Origin: Sesbania bispinosa
Taxonomy: Eukaryota; Streptophyta; Magnoliopsida; Fabales; Fabaceae
DNA: 64,000 bases
Direction of reading: 5' to 3'
Assembly: GCA_026901365.1 (NCBI GenBank)
Contig: QLOH01000125.1
Span: forward strand, 620,001-684,000
Each line of letters opens with the position of its first letter. Within the stretch, counting starts at the first letter, position 1. The notes beneath the pieces are model-generated. The model had not been told where the DNA came from. It was given only the letters and a program-made list of their open reading frames with translations, and made no database searches. Below, in pieces: positions 33,928-45,800 of the stretch. Both the position numbers and the translations under genes were made by a program.

Positions 33928-34844
33928 TGATAGCCGGATAGTTGTAGGATCTAGAATTGAGCAAAACCAACCGATTAGAATCAATTAAGAGCAATTAAAA
34001 TGCGAAAATTAGTGGCTGGGCAGCAGCTAATTCACGCAAGAAAATGAAAGAAAATGAGAGAAAATGAAAGAAAAAGTGGAGAGGAAGAAATGGGAAGGAC
34101 GCCACTGAAGCAAGAATCCACTTGCAGCAGATAAGTCCAATGCCAGACGCCACTAATTCAGGAGAATTAGATAAGTCTCAGTATGGTTTGAGCAACAACC
34201 ACCAAGCCTCACTCAACTCACAAAGGGAGGAGAAAATTTGGCATAATGCCTTTACTTCAAAATTCAATGTGTGAATTACAAGAGGAGAAGACTCCTTTAT
34301 ATAGGAGTTGAAGGGGGAAGGGGGGCGACCAAATACAAGGAAATAAAGGGGAAAAATAAAAAGATGAGTGCAAACCCATCCTAAGTTGGATTTGAACCAA
34401 AGCCCCTAAAGGTTTATGGCTAAGCTAAGCCTTAAGCCAATAAACCTCCTAATTAGCGCCCCTTTTACATAGGAAAATAAAAGATGAGTAAATTTCCTAT
34501 CCTAGGTGGGATTAGAACCCATGACTTCCTAAACCCCATAGTAAGGCAACCTACTAACCAATAAAACCACACATGTAGCACCCCTAATTAAGGAAAAATG
34601 ACAATCATGTCCTAATTACAACACAAATCCTAATTACATCATAAATCCTAATTATATTGATTCCTAATTAAGTTGAGTCTTGCATGTTGACTTTGACTCC
34701 TTGGTCAATGATCAAGGTTTGATCAAGGGTTGACTTTCATGAAGGAAGACTCATGCTTGGTTTAGCCCCAAGCACTTCAAGCAGCTCCAAGTTGATCCTA
34801 GCCATCAGCTGTCAGTTCAGAAGTCCACTGACAGGTTGTCATCA
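33928..34844 (-). repeat. 3' LTR of element A (left in window)
   Basis: Starts TGATAGCC and ends GTCATCA. It contains two tRNA-like B-box segments on the minus strand (reverse complements of GGATTTGAACC near 34388 and GGGATTAGAACCC near 34508). No coding content. Confidence 0.9.
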
Positions 34845-35055
34845 TCCCCTCCCCCTTGAGAAGCATTTGTCCTCAAATCTGAAAATTGAGAAAAGTATAA
34901 GGGGTAGAAGAGAAATAAAGGGATGGATGACAAAGAAGAGAAGATGGGCACTTCCCTTTAGGACTAGTGAAACCTTGCTAGGACCTCAACCATGGACATC
35001 CTTGCGCACCCTAGCCAACAAAGAAGAAGACTCATTATTCCCAAGTATGTATCCT

Positions 35056-36071
35056 CTAATGCTCATAACAATAGTACTTGGGAATCATGTAGGGAGTTTT
35101 GGTGAAAGAAAGAGTGGTGGAAGAAAGAAGGGAAGTGGAAGAAGAAGAAGAAATAGGAGAAAAGGTTAGAGGAAACTCCCTTGTAGTGTTGCTACGTCCT
35201 CCTTCCTTAATCAGCAGCTCCCTTTCTTGATCTCCTTCAAAACAATTAAGATCAGCAGTTTTGAATTGATAAAGTAATAACATGACTTCCCTTTTATTTT
35301 TTTGTCTCTCTTTGGTTTTCACCTTTTCTATCATCACTCTTGATGTTTCTTCTTTCTTTTTCTTTCTATCCTCATCTTCTATCTTAAGTCTCTTAATTTT
35401 CTCAAGTTCTATCTCTCTCTTCATGTGAGCTTGATCCTCACATATTTCTTGGATTGACATTGGCATCAAAGTAATTTTAGCTCCATCATGTTTAAAAGAT
35501 ATTTGATTAGAGTATCCATCATGGATGGCTCTCTTATCAAACTGCCAAAGCCTACCCAACAAGATATGTGTGGCATCCATAGGTACAACATCACAAAGAA
35601 CATTATCATCATAATCACCTATGGAAATAAAGATGAGAGTTTGCTTATTTAATTCCCTTTCCCCATCATCACATATCCAAGATAACTTGTATGGTCTGGG
35701 GTGGGGGGTGGTAGATAAACCAAGTTTTTCCACCATTCTTGCACTTGCAATGTTAGTGCAACTTCCACTATCAACAATTAGGGAGCAAATCCGTCCCTCT
35801 ACCATGCATCTAGTGTGGAAGACAGTTTTCCTTTGTTCATCTTCTCTTATTATTTGATTTCCTAAGGACCTTCTCACCATGCAAAGTTTACCCTCGGCCC
35901 TATATACTTCTTTCTTAATTTCATTCTCTTCTTCACTAGTTTCTTTTTCCTCATCCTCACTTTGTTCATTCTCACTTGCACTAGTGTACTCTCCATTCTC
36001 TTTAACCAACATTGCCCTCCTATTTGGGCATTGGGAAGCTATGTGTCCCTTGCCATCACACTTGAAACATT
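35056..36071 (-). pseudogene. Element A zinc knuckle, protease and charged C-terminal domain
   Basis: On the minus strand the zinc knuckle CFKCDGKGHIASQC (near 36023-36064) leads into an open frame from 36012. An acidic linker comes first, then aspartic protease with LIVDSGSCTNIAS and VLCDVVPMDATHILLG, and after about residue 180 a Lys/Glu/Arg-rich segment (EIELEKIKRLKIEDEDRKKK). This frame differs by one base from the gag frame upstream, with the shift near 36175-36190. The DSG triplet is intact. No RT follows; the ORF runs into the polypurine tract region. Confidence 0.8.
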
Positions 36072-36104
36072 TGATGTTTCTTGTGGAGGTAGAGGGCTCT
36101 TCCT

Positions 36105-37196
36105 TTATAATAGAAGGAGTGGGGTTAGAAGTAACCCTAGGACCCTTAGGTTCCTCCTTCTCTGGCTCTTTCCCTTATCTTCCTTTAGGGTTTCCTTGTT
36201 CCTAGTTGTAAAACTAGTGTTTCCTCTTTTATAGCTACCCTTTCTTTTTAGTTGAGTTTCAATTTTAATAGCTTGGTGTACCAAGTCCTCCATTTCTACA
36301 TAAGGATGCAATTCCACTATGTCCCTTATGTCGAAATTAAGTCCATTGATAAACCTATCCATAGTTGCTTCACTATCCTCAACTATGTTGGCCCTAATTA
36401 AAGCAAGTTCCATTTCCTTAAAGTACTCATCTACACTCTTAGAACCTTGCTTAAGAGTTTGGAGTTTGATGTGCAACTCCCTAGTGTAATGTTGAGGTAT
36501 GAACCTCTTTCTCATGATGGACTTCATTTCCTCCCAAGAGGAAACCAAAGGAGCATTGCACCTTATTCTTTCAGCCTGAAGCTGATGCCACCAAACTAAG
36601 GCGTAGTTCTTGAATTCTAGAGAGACAATCTTAACCTTTTCCTCTTCCCTATACCTATGGCAACTAAAGATTTGTTCAATTTTAAGTTCCCATTCTAGGT
36701 ATTGTTCTACATCATTTCTACCATTAAAGGTTGGGACTTCTATTTTTACTCCTCTAAAACCTTGTTCCCTTCTAGGCTCTTCTTCTCTCCTATGCTCTCT
36801 CCTATGCCTCCTAGGATTCTCTTCATAATACTCTTCTCTTTCTCTTCTAGGGGTTTCCTCATAGTAGTCTTCTCTAAACCCTCTAGGTTCCTCACGCCTC
36901 CTAGGCCTTCTATGCTCTCTTTCTCTTTCCCTTCTCCTATAGGTATGGCTAGAGTGTCTCTCTCCCTCACTACTCTCAGCATGGTACCTATCTTCACTCC
37001 TAACCACACTATACCTATCCTCACTTCCTCCTTCTCGAGAAGAATGCCTTCTCTCCATCCTATTCCCACTTAGTTCTTTCCTAAGTTCACTCATCTCATG
37101 CCTCATCATTCTGGCCATGTCTTGAATTGCATGTTGCAACTCGGCCCTATACCTCAAAGTTCTAGGTGAAGGAGGTGGTGAGTTCCTACTACCCAT
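36105..37196 (-). CDS. Gag of element A (Ty3/gypsy Retrotrans_gag type)
   Basis: 363 codons from an ATG at 37196. The N-terminal third is Arg/Glu-rich with repeats (RREREREHRRPRRREEPRG; EENPRRHRREHRREEEPRR). The capsid-like domain follows (VPTFNGRNDVEQYLEWELKI, FKNYALVWWHQL, FIPQHYTRELHIKLQTLKQG, FKEMELALIRANI, FINGLNFDIRDIV). Gag would assemble the particle. A one-base frameshift near 36180 makes the last 25 residues aberrant and separates gag from its zinc knuckle. Element G gag (42856) aligns along the whole capsid domain. Confidence 0.85.
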   Translation of the reverse strand: MGSRNSPPPSPRTLRYRAELQHAIQDMARMMRHEMSELRKELSGNRMERRHSSREGGSEDRYSVVRSEDRYHAESSEGERHSSHTYRRREREREHRRPRRREEPRGFREDYYEETPRREREEYYEENPRRHRREHRREEEPRREQGFRGVKIEVPTFNGRNDVEQYLEWELKIEQIFSCHRYREEEKVKIVSLEFKNYALVWWHQLQAERIRCNAPLVSSWEEMKSIMRKRFIPQHYTRELHIKLQTLKQGSKSVDEYFKEMELALIRANIVEDSEATMDRFINGLNFDIRDIVELHPYVEMEDLVHQAIKIETQLKRKGSYKRGNTSFTTRNKETLKEDKGKSQRRRNLRVLGLLLTPLLLL

Positions 37197-39150
37197 TGTT
37201 AAGTTTTTGATTTTTTAAGAATTTGGACCTTTCCACTCACTAAGTGTTTACACTCAATGGAATGTTAACACTCGTGTATGTCACTCTTTTTGGGCTTTTT
37301 CTATAATGAAAACTCTCTTGCCTCTTCTACTCGGTTGGAGGTTGATTAGAAGTTGCAAAGACCAACGTGAGTCTAAGTCTTAACCCTTACCCAAATAGAA
37401 GCGCACTAACAAAGAAAAATACCTACTGGAAGAAGATTGAAAAATCCTAAGACAAAACAAAGAATTGATATGACAAACAAGAAAAGCTGGCACTCAAACA
37501 AGCTTATACACAAGAGCAGACAGCAAACAAGACAAGACGGAAGAAATTGCAAAGAGAATTGTTTTTGGTGATTTTTGAAAAAAAGAGTTGTCAAAATTGT
37601 CGTTTTTTAAGAAAAACAGCAAATACAACTCAATTACGGTATACAGGGAAATGAAACAGAAAATTACAGTAAAACTGTCACTGTATTGTGGGGATACTTC
37701 TTTGTTTTTGTTTTTCTATTTTTTTGAATTTTTGACTCTTTTTGGGTGTCTTTTGACTTTTTTTTCCTTGTTGTTGACTTTTGCACCCTTTTTTGCTTTT
37801 TACACCTCTTTTTCTATTTTTGGCACGTACGTACCTTTTGTATTTTTCTTGCCTTTTCTTTCTTTTTTTTGTCCTTTTCCCAACAGAAAATTACAGAAAT
37901 TTGTACACGATGAAAAGAAAATTAACTGTACCTACTGTAATATTTTTGGAATTTTCTGACAGTAAACTGGTCCAAGTGGCCCAGAAAAGTAAAAATAATG
38001 AATAAACTGATTTCTAAAAACTATAAAAACGTGATGGCAACTTGATTTCAAAAATGGCCAAAAAATTTGCTTAGCACTTCCTTGATGATTATACAAAACC
38101 GGTATGGTCACAGAAACGCGCTTGGTTCAATTTTAAGATTGGAATTAAAATTTGAAGGAAAATCAACAATTAGAATTTGTTGATCTTCTTCCAATACTAT
38201 GAACCAAAAAAGATCCTATAGGTGAGCGTTTTGCACAATCAAACAGGGAAAGTTCAAGGTAGAGATAGAAGTCAATCCAAATTTGCAATCAGAATGCCAA
38301 TCAAACAGACATAACAAGAGTAGGAAATTGAACAATACAAGAGCCCAAAAAATGCGCATAAAATGGCAAAAATAAGAAGGAAAAATTGCGCAAAATAAAT
38401 GACAAGAAATTAAAGGGGGAAACTGAAATTAAAAGGATGGGGAGGACAGAAATGTAAATGGCAGAAAGTAGAAGGGGATGGCAGAAAGTAAAAGGATGGG
38501 GAGAGCATAAATGTAAAGGGGGAAGAAAAATTAAAAGGATGGGGAGGACTGAAAGTAAATGACTAAAAGTAAAAGGGGAAGCAGAAGTAAAAGGATGGGA
38601 GAGCAGAAATGTAAATGGCAGAATGTAAAGGGGAGAGCAGAAATTAAAAGGATGGGGAGAAGCGGAAATTAAATGGCGGAATATTAAAGGCGGAAAGTAA
38701 AGAGATGAATATGGGGGATGAACAATTAATGGTGAAGGGGAGAAATGTAGGTGAACGATCTTTGGAAAAATGAAGACAACAATGCCTCCTCTTACCACAC
38801 TTCACCACAAACAAGCAGTTATATCAAGCAATTTGCAAGAATTACTCAAGAACAAGTATGAGCAATTAAAGAGGCATTTAAACAAACACCTAGGGGGTGG
38901 GAATTAGCGGCCAAAAACAGCCCCCAACTAGCAAGAAATCAAGCAATTCAATCAAGACAGGCAAGTGCTGATAGCAGCAGAAAGGCACCTCGGGCCCGGG
39001 AAACAGTCCAAGTCCAAATTACAATTGAAAAGAGGGATGGAATTACACTAAAATGATGAAAATTCTGCACTAAATAGGTGCAGCAAACCCACGCCAAACA
39101 ACCCCAATTTTGCTCCAAATTTGCTCAAATTCAACAAGCCTGATACCAAT
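37197..39150 (-). other. Leader of element A with tandem repeats
   Basis: Nearly 2 kb of non-coding leader on the minus strand. Tandem units of roughly 55-60 bases (AAATTAAAAGGATGGGGAGG with ATGTAAATGGCAGAAAG, plus-strand view) fill about 38400-38720. A poly(T)-rich tract lies at 37700-37880. An open frame across the repeats (38301-38798, minus) begins only with GTG and encodes repeat-like hydrophobic text, so I do not treat it as a gene. The same leader type occurs in element B. Confidence 0.7.
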
Positions 39151-40067
39151 TGATAGCCGGATAGTTGTAAGATCTAGAATTGAGCAAAACCAACCAATTA
39201 GAATCAATTAAGAGCAATTAAAATGCGAAAATTAGTGGCTGGGCAGCAGCTAATTCACGCAAGAAAATGAAAGAAAATTAGAGAAAATGAAAGAAAAAGT
39301 GGAGAGGAAGAAATGGGAAGGACGCCACTGAAGCAAGAATCCACTTGCAGCAGATAAGTCCAATGCCAGACGCCACTAATTCAGGAGAATTAGATAAGTC
39401 TCAGTATGGTTTGAGCAACAACCACCAATCCTCACTCAACTCACAAAGGGAGGAGAAAATTTGGCATAATGCCTTTACTTCAAAATTCAATGTGTGAATT
39501 ACAAGAGGAGAAGACTCCTTTATATAGGAGTTGAAGGGGGAAGGGGGGCGGCCAAATACAAGGAAATAAAGGGGAAAAATAAAAAGATGGGTGCAAACCC
39601 ATCCTAAGTGGGATTTGAACCCAAGCCCCTAAAGGTTTATGGCTAAGCTAAGCCTTAAGTCAATAAACCTCCTAATTAGCGCCCCTTTTACATAGGAAAA
39701 TAAAAGATGAGTAAATTTCCTATCCTAGGTGGGATTAGAACCCATGACTTCCTAAACCCCATAGTAAGGCAACCTACTAACCAATAAAACCACACATGTA
39801 GCGCCCCTAATTAAGGAAAAATGACAATCATGTCCTAATTACAACACAAATCCTAATTACATCATAAATCCTAATTATATTGATTCCTAATTAAGTTGAG
39901 TCTTGCATGTTGACTTTGACTCCTTGGTCAATGATCAAGGTTTGATCAAGGGTTGACTTTCATGAAGGAAGACTCATGCTTGGTTTAGCCCCAAGCACTT
40001 CAAGCAGCTCCAAGTTGATCCTAGCCATCAGCTGTCAGTTCAGAAGTCCACTGACAGGTTGTCATCA
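39151..40067 (-). repeat. 5' LTR of element A (right in window)
   Basis: Same length as its partner at 33928-34844 and about 99% identical by eye. Flanked on the right by the CTACT duplication. In element orientation it precedes the primer site at about 39137-39150. Confidence 0.9.
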
Positions 40068-41088
40068 CTACTCCTCACTCCATCTCTTCAGTGATTTCTT
40101 ACAATAATTGTTCAGTTGTTTTTCGAATTTTTGTCTTTCAATAAGTTCCTTACATGAACCAAAAGACTATAAAGAAGCTTGTACACTAGACTGTTGGAAA
40201 GATGCCATGAATGCTGAATTAAAGGCTTTGGAAGAAAATAACACTTGGACTATTGTTGATCTTCCTTTGGGAAAACATCCCATTGGCTGTAAGTGGGTCT
40301 ATAAAATCAAGTTTCATGCTAATGGTAAAGTAGAGAGGTATAAAGCAAGGCTAGTGGCAAAGGGGTATACTCAATTAGAGGGAGTAGATTATTTTGAAAC
40401 TTTTTCTCCTGTTGCTAAAATGACAACAGTTAGAATTATATTGGCCCTTGTAGCTATTAATGGTTGGTATTTAGAACAATTGGATATGAACAATGCATTC
40501 CTCCACGGAGATTTGCATGAAGAGGTGTACATGGCACTTCCTCCCGAATTCACAGCTTCTCACCCAAACAAGGTGTGCAAACTCAATAAATCTCTATATG
40601 GCTTAAAGCAAGCAAGTCGACAATGGTATTTCAAACTATCCGAAGCCCTTTTTTCTCTTGGTTTTTCGTAGTCCACAACAGATTATTCATTGTTTATGAA
40701 GAAAACTAATGGCTAATTCACTGCGATATTAGTCTATGTTGATGATATAGTGTTGACAGGAAATGATATGTTATTTCTTCTGTAAAACGATTTCTGGATT
40801 CACAGTTTAAAATTAATGATTTGGGGCACTTGAGATATATTTTAGGACTTGAGATTAGCAGAAGCAGGAAGGGCATTGTTGTGAATCAGTGAAAATATAC
40901 TTTGGAATTGTTGACAGATTATGGATTGCTTGCAGCCATAAGCACTCCCACTCCTATAGATCCTTCAACTAAGTTGTGCGCTACTGATGGGAAACCTTAT
41001 GATGATGCTACTGGTTATAGGCGTCTCATTGGAAAATTGTTGTATTTAACCACAACAAGACCTGACATAGCCTTTGTTGTGCAGCAAC
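40068..41088 (+). pseudogene. Copia reverse transcriptase segment
   Basis: Reads WKDAMNAELKALEENNTW, WVYKIKFHANGKVERYKARL, GVDYFETFSPVAKMTTVRI, LDMNNAFLHGDLHEEVYM and KSLYGLKQASRQWY through an open frame to a TAG at 40669. The catalytic LVYVDDIVLTGND follows near 40731-40775, then further stops and a frameshift, then the RT tail with YRRLIGKLLYLTTTRPDIAF (41015-41080). It ends at the element B insertion. Catalytic motifs survive but the frame is broken. Confidence 0.85.
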
Positions 41089-41449
41089 TGATAACAGAGA
41101 AGTATAGGATCTAGAATTGAGCAAAAACAATCGGTTAGAATCAATTTATAGCAATTAAAATGCGAAAAATGGGTGCAGGGCAGCAGCTATTTCATGCAAG
41201 AAAATGAAAGAAAAAGAGAGAAAATGAAAGAAAAAGTGGAGAGGAAAAGATGGTTGGGACGCCACTGAAGCAGGAATCCACCCATAACAGATAAGTCCAA
41301 TCGATAGACGCCACTGATTCAGGAGAACCAGATAAGTCTCAGGTTGGTTTAAGCAAGAACCACCAAGCCTACTCTCAACTCACACTTGAGGAGAAAAATG
41401 GGCATAATTCCTTTACTCATTCATCAAAGTTGTCAAATACAAGGGGGTA
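41089..41449 (-). repeat. Left LTR of element B, first part (split by G)
   Basis: Collinear with the start of 52246-53004 (GAAGTATAGGATCTAGAATTG shared, also with element A LTRs). It is interrupted at AAGGGGGTA by element G and resumes at 48097. Confidence 0.85.
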
Positions 41450-42250
41450 TGACACAATCCCATCCGACCTCAACCAAGATGCCTCAGATGCATTGCAAGG
41501 GATTGAAGATCCAATGACCGGGGCCAGATCTGAGCGGTTAAAGAGAGCTTTGCAACTCTTGATCACTGAAGTCCAAAGGAAAGTAGACCACCAAGCAGAA
41601 GAAGAACCAAAGAAGTGGTTTAACTTAGCTCGGATTGAAGTACAAGAGTGTTATCCGATCTGACAATCGGTTATGTCTATTATCTGAATCTTAGGAGAGC
41701 CTATTTCGGGAAAGTGTATCTAATCAGATCATAACTGATTTATTTAGGATGAGATCTGTTAGGAATCAATATCATGATCTCTTAGGATTATATTTACATC
41801 TTTTAGGATTATATTTTATCTTATTTAGGATTAAATCTTTTAGGATTATATTTTATCTTATCTAGAATTAAATCTATTTAATTTAGGATTGTATCTTTTA
41901 GATAGTTTATTTTAGGAAATTCCTTTGCTATATATTAGCATTGAGAATCAGTTTGTAGACAGTTATTTTATCAATAAAATTTGAGATTTCTCATTGTGAG
42001 AGCTTATCCTTTGTTCTTGGATTAAAGAGCTACTTGATAACTTAGGTTCTACCAGCAAGTCTTGGTTAGGGTCTAGTTGCTTATATCTTGATAACTTTGG
42101 TGCTTCCGGCAGGTCACGGATTGTTTCAAGTTCCTATATTTGATAGCTTTGGTGCTTCCGCAGGTCTTGGATTGTGTCAAGCTCCTTACAGTTATTTACC
42201 GTTAATTGATCTTCAAGACGGTCCTATCTTTACGCCTCTGGTTCGTATCA
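41450..42250 (+). repeat. 5' LTR of element G
   Basis: Collinear with 47306-48096. Repeated TTTTAGGATTATATTTTATC units near 41800-41880 form a short tandem region, shorter by about one unit in the 3' LTR. CTATATATTAGC near 41929 is a TATA candidate. Confidence 0.85.
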
Positions 42251-42855
42251 TTTGGTACCAGAGCTTTGGCTCTTGAGATCAATTGGTAACATCTATCCTT
42301 ATATTTTAGTCTTTATCTTATTAAAAAAACAAAAAAAAACTGCATTAGTTAAAAAAAGAGGTGCAAACAATACAACAAAAAAGGAGATCTGCAGTAGTAA
42401 AAACAAGAGAAAGGTGCAGATAATAAAAAAAAGGTGCGGTATTAAATTTTCTCAACAGCAAATCTAGTTCTGTTGTCCACAATATTTATTCCAAGCAGAA
42501 GATTTCATCCGAGGTGACGAATCCATCTGAATTGAAGAGTTATAACTGGCTACACATCTTGATTACTTTCCGGGATAATGTTTTGTCACTAAAAGTTGTC
42601 AAGTTATCATCAACACCTTCTCTATTACTTTTTAGTAGAATCTATCCCAAAAGTTCCTTATTTCAAGAGCTTGTAACGATAAGTTTAGTGGAAAAAGGCA
42701 AGAATGGTGAGTACAATATAGTGAGAAAAAGCCAAAAATTAGAGTGATACACGAGAGAATCAAAACTTTTGAGTGAAAACACGTAAGGGAGTGTTGTGAG
42801 GATCCTTATTTTTATCACTAACATCATTTGATTTACATCCAAATTTCTTTTAATC
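42251..42855 (+). other. Leader of element G
   Basis: Primer-binding site TTTGGTACCAGAGC at 42251, then non-coding leader rich in A runs up to the gag ATG at 42856. No gene is seen. Confidence 0.6.
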
Positions 42856-45800
42856 ATGAGTACAGTAAACCAACGTGAGGAGGATGCTGGAGAAATAGAC
42901 TTCAAATCGTTCCTCAAGACACTACAAAGTGAATTTATGAGAATGAGTGCAAGAATGGATGAGATGGAAGATCGGTTTCCAAGGAGAAGGAGTAGAACGT
43001 CTCCTAACCGCACTGAAGAAGAGGAAGAGGAAGAAGAGGACAAGGGAAGTAGTTCTAGAAGAGAAAGCAATAGGGATAATCATCTTGGAAACATCAAGAT
43101 GAGCATTCCTTCTTTCCAAGGGAAGAATGATCCTGAGTTATATTTGGAGTGGGAAAGAAAGGTGGAGCATGTTTTTTATTGCCATAATTATTCTAAGGAG
43201 AAAAAGGTAAAATTAGTTGTGGTAGAATTCACTGATTATGCAAGTATATGGTGGGATCAATATGTGTTGAGCAGGTGAAGGTGTGGAGAAAGACCGATTC
43301 AATCTTGGGAGGAGATGAAGGTCGTGATGAGAAGGAGATTTGTACCAAGTCATTACCACAGAGACTTGTACAGAAAATTGCAGGACCTACGTCAAGGTTC
43401 TATGAGTGTAGATGATTACTACAAGGAGATGGAAATAGCCATGATGACAGCCAATGTGCAAGAAGACCGAGAAGCAACAATGGCTAGATTCATTGGAGGG
43501 TTAAAGAAAGAAATTTCAAATGTAGTGGAACTCCATCATTATGTGGAGATGGAGGATTTATTACACAAAGCAATCCAAGTAGAGAGACAACTCAAATCCA
43601 GAATTGTAAGATTTCCAGGAACTCCTAGTACCACTTGGAAATCCTGGGCTACCAACAAACCGACAACTCGGCCAAAAGAAGAGGCAAATATGGGACAACC
43701 GACCTCAGCCAGTAAAGGTAAGCCTGAATTCAATTCATCTTCTAAAGCACGTGAAATTAAATGTTTCAGGTGTCAAGGTCTTGGACATATTGCTTCTAAT
43801 TGTCCGAACAAGAGGGTCATACTCATGCGTGACAATGGTGAAGTGGAAAGTGCAAGTGAAGAAGAAGATGATGAAATGCCCGAGCTGGAGGATTGCAGTG
43901 ATGCGGAATACACCGAATCAGACCACAGTAATGCATTAGTCACCAGGAGGGTGTTGAATGCACAACCAAAGATGTGGGGAGTTAAGGAGCAACGTGAGCA
44001 CATATTCCATACAAGGTGCCGCGTAAGTGATAAGGTTTGCAGTCTTTTAATTGATAGTGGTAGTTGTACCAATGTTGCTAGTATTTTGATGATTGAGAAA
44101 TTAAAATTACCTACCATAAAACATCCTAATCCTTATAGACTGCAGTGACTAAATGATTGTGGGGACATAAGGGTAACAAAACAAGTTTTGCTTTCATTTT
44201 CCATTGGAAAATATGAAGACAAAGTCTTGTGTGATGTTGCACCTATGCATGCTGGACACATTCTACTTGGTCGACCATGGCAATTTGATAGGCGAGTAAC
44301 TCATGATGGGTATCACAACAGCTATAGTTTTAAATTAAATAATAAAACCTTTGTGCTAACCCCTCTTCAACATTCTGAAGCATATGCAGATCAAATAAGA
44401 ATTGCTAGGGAGAGCAAGGAGTTGGAAGAACAATTTTCTGTTCAAGAAAAATAAAGAAAAGAGAAGAGAGAAGTGGGCATGGGTTCGAATCCGACTTCAA
44501 GATTGGATGTCTGTTCGACGTTACAACCGAGCCAGGGCAGAAGCAAGGTGAACGTTTTTGCAAGAAAAAGGGAAGTTGAAAGTGTATTGTTAGATAAAGG
44601 GCAATTATTGATTCTTGTTTTTAAAGACATATACTTCTCTGATGATTCTAACAATTCTTTACCTTCTGAAATTCAAAATTTGTTGAAGGAGTTTGGAGAA
44701 GTCTTTCCGGATGAGCTACCTCAAGGATTACCACCTTCAAGAGGTATAGAACACCAGATTGACTTTGTACCCGATTGTGCCCTACCAAATTGGTCAGCAT
44801 ACAGAACCAACCCGGATGAGACCAAGGAGATCCAAAAACAAGTCAGTGAGCTAATGGAAAAAGGGTATGTAAGGGAGAGCCTTAGTCCATGTGCTGTACC
44901 AGTAAAATTGGTACCAAAGAAAGATGGTTCTTGGAGTATGTGCACTGATTGCCGAGCCATTAACAAGATTACGGTAAAATACCGTTATCCAATTCCTAGA
45001 TTGGACGACATGCTTAATGAGTTACATGGGGCATGTTTGTTCTCTAAAATTGATTTGAAAAGTGGTTACTATCAAATTCGAATGAAAGAGGGTGATGAGT
45101 GGAAAACTGCTTTTAAAACAAAGTATGGTTTGTATGAGTGGTTAGTGATGCCCTTCGGCTTAACTAATGCACCCAGTACTTTTATGAGGTTAATGAACCA
45201 TGTATTACGCTCTTTTAGAGGAAAGTTTGTGGTAGTTTACTTTGATGACATTTTGGTTTACAGCAAATCTTATAATGCACATGTTGAACACTTACATGTT
45301 GTTTTTAAGGTAGTAAAGGAAAATAAATTATATGCTAATTTAAAGAAATGTACCTTTTGCTTTGATTCTGTTGTATTCTTAGGTTTTGTGATAAGTTCAA
45401 AGGGGGTAAGTGTAGATGAGGAAAAGGTTAAGGCTATTAGAGAGTGGCCGGCCCCAAAGAGTGCTAGTGAAGTGAGAAGTTTTCATGGGTTAGCAAGTTT
45501 CTATAGGCGGTTTGTGAAAGACTTTAGCACTATTGCTGCGCCTTTAAATGAACTTGTTAAGAAAAATATTGTGTTTAAATGGTCAGATGCACATGAAAAA
45601 GCTTTTAACACTTTAAAAGAAAAATTAACAAATGCACCCTTACTTGTTTTACCTAATTTTGATAAAGCTTTTGAGATTGAATATGATGCTTCTGGTGTTG
45701 GTATAGGGGCTGTTTTAATGCAGGAATCCCAACCGATTGCATACTTTAGTGAAAAGCTTAATGGGGCAGCATTGAATTATCCAACCTATGACAAGGAATT

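Larger units (their letters stand above)
33928..40067 (-). mobile_element. Element A: non-autonomous Ty3/gypsy element with gag and protease only
   Basis: LTRs 33928-34844 and 39151-40067 are each 917 bases and differ at roughly ten sites by eye, the youngest pair in the window. Target duplication CTACT is at 33923-33927 and 40068-40072. Read on the minus strand, the primer site TTGGTATCAGG lies just left of 39151, and the polypurine tract AGGGGGAGGGGA lies just right of 34844. The interior has a leader with tandem repeats, gag with a zinc knuckle, and a protease with a long charged tail. RT, RNase H and integrase are absent. Gag and protease resemble those of element G, so G-type elements could supply pol (inference). 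Confidence 0.9.

Noticed and set aside
34753..35169. Plus-strand 138-codon ORF spanning the element A LTR and interior
   Set aside because: Crosses an LTR boundary on the antisense strand and ends in a Lys/Arg-rich stretch that is the complement of the A coding tail.
36610..37073. Plus-strand ORFs of 72 and 123 codons opposite gag of element A
   Set aside because: Antisense shadows of an Arg/Glu-rich coding region; composition mirrors the real strand.
38301..38798. 165-codon minus-strand open frame with repeated HPF-FC-type hydrophobic text in the leader of element A, and its relative at 51483-51888 in B
   Set aside because: Although in element sense, it has no ATG start (GTG only), follows the tandem repeats exactly, and is frameshifted in B. 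More likely a by-product of the repeat array.
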